NCBI GenBank assembly: GCA_025765615.1
Contig: JAIVFJ010000154.1
Location: 62,001 to 126,000 of the forward strand
Direction of reading: 5' to 3'
Length of the DNA stretch: 64,000 nt
DNA from: Zopfochytrium polystomum
Lineage: Eukaryota; Chytridiomycota; Chytridiomycetes; Chytridiales; Chytridiaceae
A program made the translations under genes and the position numbers. Under the pieces are notes generated by a model that saw nothing but the letters and a program-made list of their open reading frames with translations, had not been told where the DNA came from and did no database searches. Below are positions 59,241 to 64,000 of the stretch, one piece after another (within the stretch, counting starts at the first letter, position 1; the number at the start of each line of letters is the position of its first letter).

Positions 59241-60629
59241 ATGGGTTTGTTCTGGGACGCGTTCTGCCACCTCTGCGGCGTGTCCATCACGACCACGTGC
59301 TCGCCTTTTCACGAAGCCGCCAGAGGTAAGTAAAAGTAGCGGCACTACTCAGCTCGGTGACGGCGTAGAAGACGTCGGACACGCACACAGTTTTCCTTGC
59401 TAAATCAAACTTCTGCATTTTCCCTGACCAAAGGCCTGCTGAAATCAGGACTCTGGTCGAAGGCCGGCAGAGACTCGCTGGAAGGAGGAGGCATTGTTCC
59501 GTTCCACGGTGATGAGGAGGCAGACAGTGAAGGAAGACGGTGAGGCAGCCGACGAAGACCTCCCAGAAAGAGGCGATCCCGACCCCGATCCCGATCGATC
59601 GCCCAACTGCTGGTACCGAATGGAGGGCGACAATGTGGACGGCAGCGGCGGAGGCCTACTTTCGCCTTGGCCTGAGGAACCCAGACGGAGGTGAGGCGCA
59701 ATTGTGGAGGCGACTTTGCCATGGTGCTGCGACCGCCAACGTTTCCATCTCTCCCACAGATCCGGCCTTCCCCTTCCACGCCGCCTGCGCGAAATGGCTC
59801 GACGCCGCCTTTACCCGCCGCGGCCTGTCCATGGACTCTCTCTGGTCCGCGCTCATGCAAGGCCACGAGTTCGACGTCAGTGGCACCTGCATCTGGCGCG
59901 GCGCCCTCGCCAAGCGATGCCCCGACGATGCCAACATCCTTCAGACCCAGTTCAAGTACCCGCGCATCGCTGGCCGCCACGCATTCGCCCTGGCTCGCTT
60001 CGACACGCTGAAATGGATCGACGAGATCGTCGCGAGGGACTGCACCAAGGAACCCCTCGTGGACTGGACGGCGGTGCCGCAGGATCAGGTGCCCATGAAG
60101 GACGACTTTTTCGACATGTACGACCCGATTCATCTCGTCCGCCTCAAGCGCGGTTGCTACGAAGGCTCGCTCAGGGTCTACTCATCACCGACGTTGACGT
60201 TGCCATCCCTGGCAGACGACGATGCCTTGCAGTGCCCACACTTTGCAAAACGCGGGCCGTAACGAAGCTCAATCGCCCTCCCGCCAAACATTCTTCACGA
60301 AGTTCTCGCCTTCCTCCAGCCACTTGAAGCCCTTCCCTGCTCTCCGCCAGCCGCGATTGGTATCTCTTTGGCCAGGAACAGTTGGTTCCCTGCCCTTTGC
60401 CGCCGCGAAGGATTTGCCAGCGCGCCACTGCCACTTCGGAGGAGATATGAGTGGAGTCGATTTCGACGCGCCGCCGATTGAGGACTGGAAGAGGGTTTAT
60501 TTCTGCTACGAGAGCAGGAACTGGAGAAGGATTGCAGGGGCTGTGGCGTTCCTGGTGGACGTGATCGACAAATGGGAGAAGGCATCGGAGGAAGGGAGAT
60601 GGTGGCCCGGAAAGCCGTTTCCGGAATGA
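59241..60629 (+). CDS. F-box-like protein with N-terminal Cys motif, poorly resolved
   Basis: A tentative multi-exon gene. ATG 59241 starts MGLFWDAFCHLCGVSI with a C-x2-C pair, ending at a gtaagt donor (59326). A later exon has GLWSKAGRDSLEGGGIVPFH. Another begins in WTAAAEAYFRLGLRNPDG and splices to DPAFPFHAACAKWLDAAF, then RHAFALARFDTLKWIDEIV. An F-box-like helix LPPNILHEVLAFLQPLEAL lies near 60285-60340. The 3' part reads APPIEDWKRVYFCYESRNWR and ends at 60629. This order (Cys pair, PFHxxC block, F-box, W-rich end) recalls a fungal F-box family. The frame changes at least once between the F-box and the end, so exact exons are unknown. Confidence 0.45.
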
Positions 60630-60802
60630 AGACGTTCACTCCTGTGGACGGGAGCAAGCCGATTCGGAGGAGCAAATCAAAGGAGGAGGGGCACCCAGCG
60701 GGTTGTGAAAGCGGCAGAGGGAGGGTGACCATCGAAGGACAAATAAGTGGCGACCATGAAAGGATGTTCCGAAACCAGCAATGCAGACAAGGGCCAAAAA
60801 GG

Positions 60803-60833
<31 letters not shown>

Positions 60834-61293
60834 GCACCAAAAAATGAGAGACAAAACGAGTGAGACAAAAGACAGAGAAGCGAAGCAGGTTTGATCTCAG
60901 ACGGCAAGTTCAAAGTGACACAGTCAACACAATGGTGGGAGACACGCTGGCGGAAAAAAGAAAAGACGGATGCCATTTTGAAAGGCTTCCAATTGCTGCC
61001 GTCTCAAGCAGGGTTCGGTTCGAAACCCTGCCGCAAAGGGCTGAGTTTTCTTTGTTGGGCAATCCCTTAATCTTGTGCTGTTCACCCTGCTGTTCTGTTG
61101 TGTTGCTGCAAGTTGTGGCTGGGTCAGGCTGGATGAGGCTGGCAGCAGCCAAACACTGGGTGGGAAAAAATGCCTCGCCTGCCTTTTTCACAAGGCAGGC
61201 ACCAAGAGCTGAATCTGGTGTGAGAAATCCTTTGTTCCAGGCTTCCAGCTATGGGAAGAACAGGGTGTGGTTGACAACCAAACACTGCTCTCA
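60630..61293. other. Intergenic with A28 tract, upstream of 5S rRNA
   Basis: Includes a 28-base A homopolymer at 60803-60830. The segment from about 61100 is likely 5S spacer. No coding frame with motifs. Confidence 0.55.
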
Positions 61294-61410
61294 GCTACGG
61301 CCATACACTTGGAAAAGTACCGGATCCCGTCCGATCTCCGAAGTCAAGCCCAAGATGGCACGGTCAGTACTGCGGTGGGAGACCACGCGGGAATACCGTG
61401 TGCTGTAGCT
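61294..61410 (+). rRNA. 5S ribosomal RNA
   Basis: 117 bases. The ends pair as helix I (GCTACGGC with the terminal GCTGTAGC). Conserved internal blocks are present: CCGGATCCCGTCCGATCTCC, GAAGTCAAGC (box A region), GTCAGTACTGCGGTGGGAGA (box C region) and GGGAATACCGTGTGCTGTAG. The gene is followed by TTTTGCA and then a T19 tract. Length and landmarks match a complete eukaryotic 5S gene transcribed by RNA polymerase III from internal promoters. Confidence 0.9.
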
Positions 61411-61435
61411 TTTGCATTTTTTTTTTTTTTTTTTT
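61409..61435 (+). terminator. Pol III terminator (T runs)
   Basis: TTTT directly after the 5S 3' end and a 19-base T tract (61417-61435). Confidence 0.75.
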
Positions 61436-61789
61436 CCTCTCTTTTTTTATTTTTTATTTATTTATTTTTTTCTTCTTCTTTGCAGCAGTGATTTTGCTGC
61501 TGTTGTTCTTGTTAGTTTCCTGGTGTTGTGTTCCACCACTGCAAAGCAGCTGGGTGTCTCTCAAATGTCCTCTTCTTCTCTTCTTCTCTCACAGACCACT
61601 GGACAAGAGTTTTGTCAATCGGACTTGAACAGCACATGCAGGGGGGAAAAAAAGTCTCCTGCCTCCTGCCTCCCGAAGCACAATGTCTCCCAGCAGCCTT
61701 GCCTTGCCTTGCCTTGCCTTGCCCTGGTTTGCCCCGCTTTTCTGCCTGCCTTGGGCTGGATTTGGCCGCACTGTTCTGGTCACTGACCA
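61436..61789. other. 5S spacer
   Basis: About 350 bases, T-rich at first, then CT-rich, with a CCTTG pentamer run at about 61698-61722. No gene seen. It separates two 5S starts that are 496 bases apart, as in a tandem 5S array. Confidence 0.6.
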
Positions 61790-61828
61790 GCTACGGCCAC
61801 ACGCTTGGCAAAGTACCGGATCCCGTCC
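61790..61828 (+). pseudogene. 5S rRNA fragment, first 39 nt, cut by an LTR
   Basis: GCTACGGCCACACGCTTGGC and the following 19 bases match the first 39 bases of the complete 5S gene at 61294 with few differences. The match stops inside GGATCCCGTCC|GATC exactly where the LTR begins with TG. Confidence 0.88.
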
Positions 61829-62141
61829 TGTCAGGAACATGGCAGGACAAGGCAAGGCATGGCAGACAAGGAACTGAGAGGAGTGATGATTGTATTGGAA
61901 ACAATAATTCACTTGAGGGATGGGACAGGTCCCCCATCCCCCTTTTATACCTTTTGAGAGTGTTCCTTGTCAAGACTCCAAGAAAGTTCCAGAAAGAGCA
62001 ATTAGTAATACAATGATACCAATGATACCAATGACAACAAGACAAGTCAGGAAAGCAAAGAAGGTTCCAGAAGGTTCCACAAGGTTCCATGAAGGAATGT
62101 TCTAGAAGGTTCCAGAGGTTTCCAGAGGGTGATTCATAACA
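61829..62141 (-). repeat. 3' LTR
   Basis: 313 bases, starting TGTTATGAATC and ending CCTGACA in element orientation (TG...CA). Upstream of it is the polypurine tract; its other edge is the interrupted 5S gene. A TATA-like element TATAAAAGG at about 61950-61942 in element orientation would mark the U3/R promoter. Boundaries are inferred from TG/CA, the tract and the 5S breakpoint. Confidence 0.8.
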
Positions 62142-62161
62142 TCATCTCCCCCTTTTAGGCC
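62142..62161 (-). promoter_or_regulatory. Polypurine tract for plus-strand priming
   Basis: In element orientation AAAAGGGGGAGATGA lies directly before the LTR. The last TGA is also the stop codon of the chromodomain ORF. Confidence 0.75.
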
Positions 62162-62690
62162 TCTTCTGCAACTTGGTGGGGTACCTGGTCTTGAACTCGA
62201 GCAGAAGGTCTTGGCAGTGAGTGAGGTTTGACTCAGGCTCCCAGGTGTTGTCAGCATCTGAGTAACCTTTCCACTTAACAAGGAACTTGAGTGTTCTTCC
62301 AAACCACTTGGCATCCAAGATTTGTTCAACCTCAAATTCCTCTTCACCTTCTACCTCAACTGGAGGAGGAGGAGGAACAACTCTGCCTGGAATGGAATTG
62401 GCCACAAACTTCTCTAAAAGGCTGACATGGAAAACTGGGTGGATCTTCATGGATGCAGGGAGATCCAGCTTGAAGGTGACTGGATTGATTTGCTCCAAGA
62501 TCTTGAAAGGACCCAACTTGAGGTTGTCTAGCTTGGGACTTGGTCTTTTGGTCTGCAAGTTCTTCCTCATGCCTGGCCAGTAAAAGTCTCTGGAAACAAG
62601 CTCATATGTCTTGTGCTCTCCTGGGTGTCCAGCTGTTGCTGCATCATGCCTTGTCTTGAGTATCTCAAGTTTTTCCTCTTCTTGGCTGAT
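62142..62690 (-). CDS. Integrase N-terminal half-domain fused to integrase C terminus and chromodomain
   Basis: The open frame begins after a stop near 62690. HDAATAGHPGEHKTYELV followed by FYWPGMRKNL is the start of the integrase HHCC zinc domain; the two Cys and the whole DDE catalytic core are missing, and the next residues are the GPY/F-like KLGPFKILEQINPVTFKL. IHPVFHVSLLEKF follows, then a chromodomain (VEQILDAKWFGRTLKFLVKW and YSDADNTWEPESNL), which in chromoviruses directs integration to marked chromatin. An ATG inside WPGM (62570) could start a 142-aa protein. It cannot catalyse integration by itself. Confidence 0.8.
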   Translation of the reverse strand: MSQEEEKLEILKTRHDAATAGHPGEHKTYELVSRDFYWPGMRKNLQTKRPSPKLDNLKLGPFKILEQINPVTFKLDLPASMKIHPVFHVSLLEKFVANSIPGRVVPPPPPVEVEGEEEFEVEQILDAKWFGRTLKFLVKWKGYSDADNTWEPESNLTHCQDLLLEFKTRYPTKLQKRPKRGR

Positions 62691-63736
62691 TTAATCTTGT
62701 GAGGCTTGGGGTCCTTGGAAATAGCGTGGGCCCACACACTGTCTGGAAGCAGTGAAAGGTGTGTCTTGGATGGTGGGGTGAAACCATCTCCCCCTTCAGG
62801 TGCAAGGTCTGTCCTTCTGTGCTCATCAGCAGTGGGGCTTGAATTGTTGACTGGGAAGTGTGATTCTTGAATCTTTGACTGAGGGTTCTGTTCTTGGCAA
62901 AGACTGTGAGCTGTGGAGCTTGAATCTTGAATTTGGACTGTGAACTGTGGTACTTGAATCTTTGACTGTGGGTTCTGTGAACTACAGACTTGGCCATGAC
63001 TGTGAGCTCTATGAGCTGTACTGGAATCTTGACTATGAACTGTGAACTGTGAAACTTGAATCTTGGCTGGGATCTGTGAGCTGCAGGCTGATACTGGAGC
63101 TGTCATTTGTGGTTGACCTTGGATACTAGGCTGAGAACCTTGAATCTGGGACTTGAGAGCATGAGACTTGGAGGCTTGACTTGAGTTTTGGGTGACTGTT
63201 CCAATTGGTGGAGGTTGGACTTGACCAGTGACCCAATCAATGGCAGGGTTCTGGGCTTGCAGCCATGGTAATCCCAGGATGACAGAGAATGTGGGTGAGC
63301 CGAGATCCAATACTTCCAGGTTGGCCATGGATGGTGGAAAGTCTTGGATGTGGAGGTTTAGCTTGGTTTCATGGCTGATTTCCTTGAACAGAGCATGATT
63401 GGCAAAGTGGACCTTGAGGGGTGTGGATTTCTTGATGGTGGGAATGGCACAAGACTTGAAAAGGGTGGCATCAATGATGTTGCAGGATGATCCAGAGTCG
63501 ATAAGGGCCTTGGTTGTGATGGTTGACTTGGGTGAGAGTTGAATCTTGACATCCATGGTGAGTTGGTGGGGCTTGGAATCTGAGGTGTTTGTGGTGCTGG
63601 TGGTGGTGATGAAACAGGGGCAGCTTGGAGGAGGGTCCAGGGAATTGCCCCTCAGTGAGCCTGGACCTGGGAGTTTGGGTGCTTCTTCCTTGGGCAGTCC
63701 TTGACAAGATGTTCCTTGGAGCCACAGTAGAAACAC
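62567..63736 (-). CDS. Pol fragment with aspartic protease
   Basis: Open frame of about 389 codons in a frame -1 relative to the Gag frame. The protease active site is ALIDSGSSCNIID, with LKVHFANHALFKE and VILGLPWLQAQNPAIDW as further retropepsin blocks of gypsy elements. After it comes a Gln/Ser/Thr-rich stretch with imperfect repeats (QNPQSKIQ, SQFTVHSQD-like units, about 63080-62850). No reverse transcriptase motif follows; the frame runs out of phase over the integrase region and stops at 62567. Confidence 0.72.
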   Translation of the reverse strand: MFLLWLQGTSCQGLPKEEAPKLPGPGSLRGNSLDPPPSCPCFITTTSTTNTSDSKPHQLTMDVKIQLSPKSTITTKALIDSGSSCNIIDATLFKSCAIPTIKKSTPLKVHFANHALFKEISHETKLNLHIQDFPPSMANLEVLDLGSPTFSVILGLPWLQAQNPAIDWVTGQVQPPPIGTVTQNSSQASKSHALKSQIQGSQPSIQGQPQMTAPVSACSSQIPAKIQVSQFTVHSQDSSTAHRAHSHGQVCSSQNPQSKIQVPQFTVQIQDSSSTAHSLCQEQNPQSKIQESHFPVNNSSPTADEHRRTDLAPEGGDGFTPPSKTHLSLLPDSVWAHAISKDPKPHKIKSAKKRKNLRYSRQGMMQQQLDTQESTRHMSLFPETFTGQA

Positions 63737-63993
63737 AGTCCCTGCTGGACCCTCCTTGTTTTCTCCTCTTGGCTCAGAGGACCCTTAGGAAGTGTCTCAA
63801 CTGATTCCACTTGCATGGGTTCAGGAACTGTAAGAGCTTGATGTTTTTGTTGGTGAAGTTGTTGTTGAAGCTGGTGCTGCTGGTGAAGGACTTGTTCTTG
63901 AAGTTGGTGTGTCTGTCTTGAAAGGGCTTGTAATTGGTCCATCAAGGCTTGGAAGGCAGTTGCATCAGGAAAGGTGTTGTTTGGATCAGACAT
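63652..63993 (-). CDS. Short Gag with CCHC zinc knuckle
   Basis: 113 codons. Starts MSDPNNTFPDATAFQALMDQ, has a Gln/His-rich coiled stretch (residues about 25-55), then CFYCGSKEHLVKDCPRK, a C-x2-C-x4-H-x4-C nucleic-acid-binding knuckle. The capsid region normally lying between is absent, so this Gag is internally deleted. Continuation into the protease needs a -1 frame change near its end. Confidence 0.75.
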   Translation of the reverse strand: MSDPNNTFPDATAFQALMDQLQALSRQTHQLQEQVLHQQHQLQQQLHQQKHQALTVPEPMQVESVETLPKGPLSQEEKTRRVQQGLCFYCGSKEHLVKDCPRKKHPNSQVQAH

Positions 63994-64000
63994 GATGGCA

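Larger units (their letters stand above)
61829..64000 (-). mobile_element. Reduced Ty3/gypsy chromovirus-type LTR retrotransposon (partial in window)
   Basis: Minus-strand element with its 3' LTR at 61829-62141, a polypurine tract beside it, and internal coding remnants up to the window end: short Gag with zinc knuckle, aspartic protease, half of the integrase zinc domain, integrase C terminus and chromodomain. Capsid core, reverse transcriptase, RNase H and the integrase catalytic core are missing. Total internal length is under 2 kb where an autonomous element has about 4-5 kb. The 5' LTR lies beyond the window. It sits inside a 5S rRNA gene. Confidence 0.88.

Overview
The window is eukaryotic nuclear DNA, most likely from an early-diverging, zoosporic (chytrid-type) fungus. 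Genes are split by many short GT-AG introns (about 50-100 nt, one GC-AG). The gene set is fungal: an LYC1-type acetyltransferase, a YOR1-like ABCC transporter family, a giant DUF3638/DUF3645 protein and a chromodomain Ty3/gypsy element. The TIR-NACHT-WD40 proteins and a FAM13-like RhoGAP fit a basal lineage better than Dikarya. The taxon is inference.

Layout. 1-2.3 kb is microsatellite-rich and I see no gene in it. 2.3-5.4 kb (+) is a copper amine oxidase. 5.6-7.6 kb (-) may hold a multi-exon membrane protein. 7.9-13.8 kb (-) is a TIR-NACHT-WD40 NLR-like receptor. It is divergent, over about 200 bp, from an LYC1-like acetyltransferase (14.0-15.3 kb), which is followed by ribosomal protein eL24 and an ALKBH6-like dioxygenase. 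17.8-22.9 kb (+) is a second receptor of a different design, PB1-TIR-NACHT-WD40, whose frame is broken at several places. 23.0-26.1 kb holds three tandem copies of an unrecognised small Cys-containing membrane protein, the middle one a deletion copy. 26.6-39.7 kb (-) is a tandem ABCC cluster: one intact gene, one pseudogene lacking TMD1-NBD1, and one full-length copy with about five single-base frame breaks. 42.0-50.9 kb (+) is a four-exon DUF3638/DUF3645 gene whose exon lengths add up exactly to 2,893 codons plus stop. 51.0-56.5 kb (-) holds a FAM13-like RhoGAP and the Hsp90 co-chaperone AHA1. 57.0-58.6 kb (-) is a tandem pair of small ABM-type monooxygenase-like genes. 59.2-60.6 kb (+) is a poorly preserved F-box-like gene. 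61.3-61.8 kb carries a 5S rRNA gene and a second 5S cut after 39 nt by the LTR of a reduced Ty3/gypsy element that fills the window to its end.

Together: housekeeping genes (eL24, ALKBH6, AHA1, DUF3638, RhoGAP) are interspersed with fast-evolving accessory families (NLR-like receptors, ABCC transporters, Cys/TM proteins, ABM genes) that show tandem duplication, internal deletion and decay. A recurring feature is that nearly every frame break is a net +1. The simplest reading is uncorrected single-base insertions in a long-read assembly, concentrated in duplicated genes; recent pseudogenisation is the alternative.
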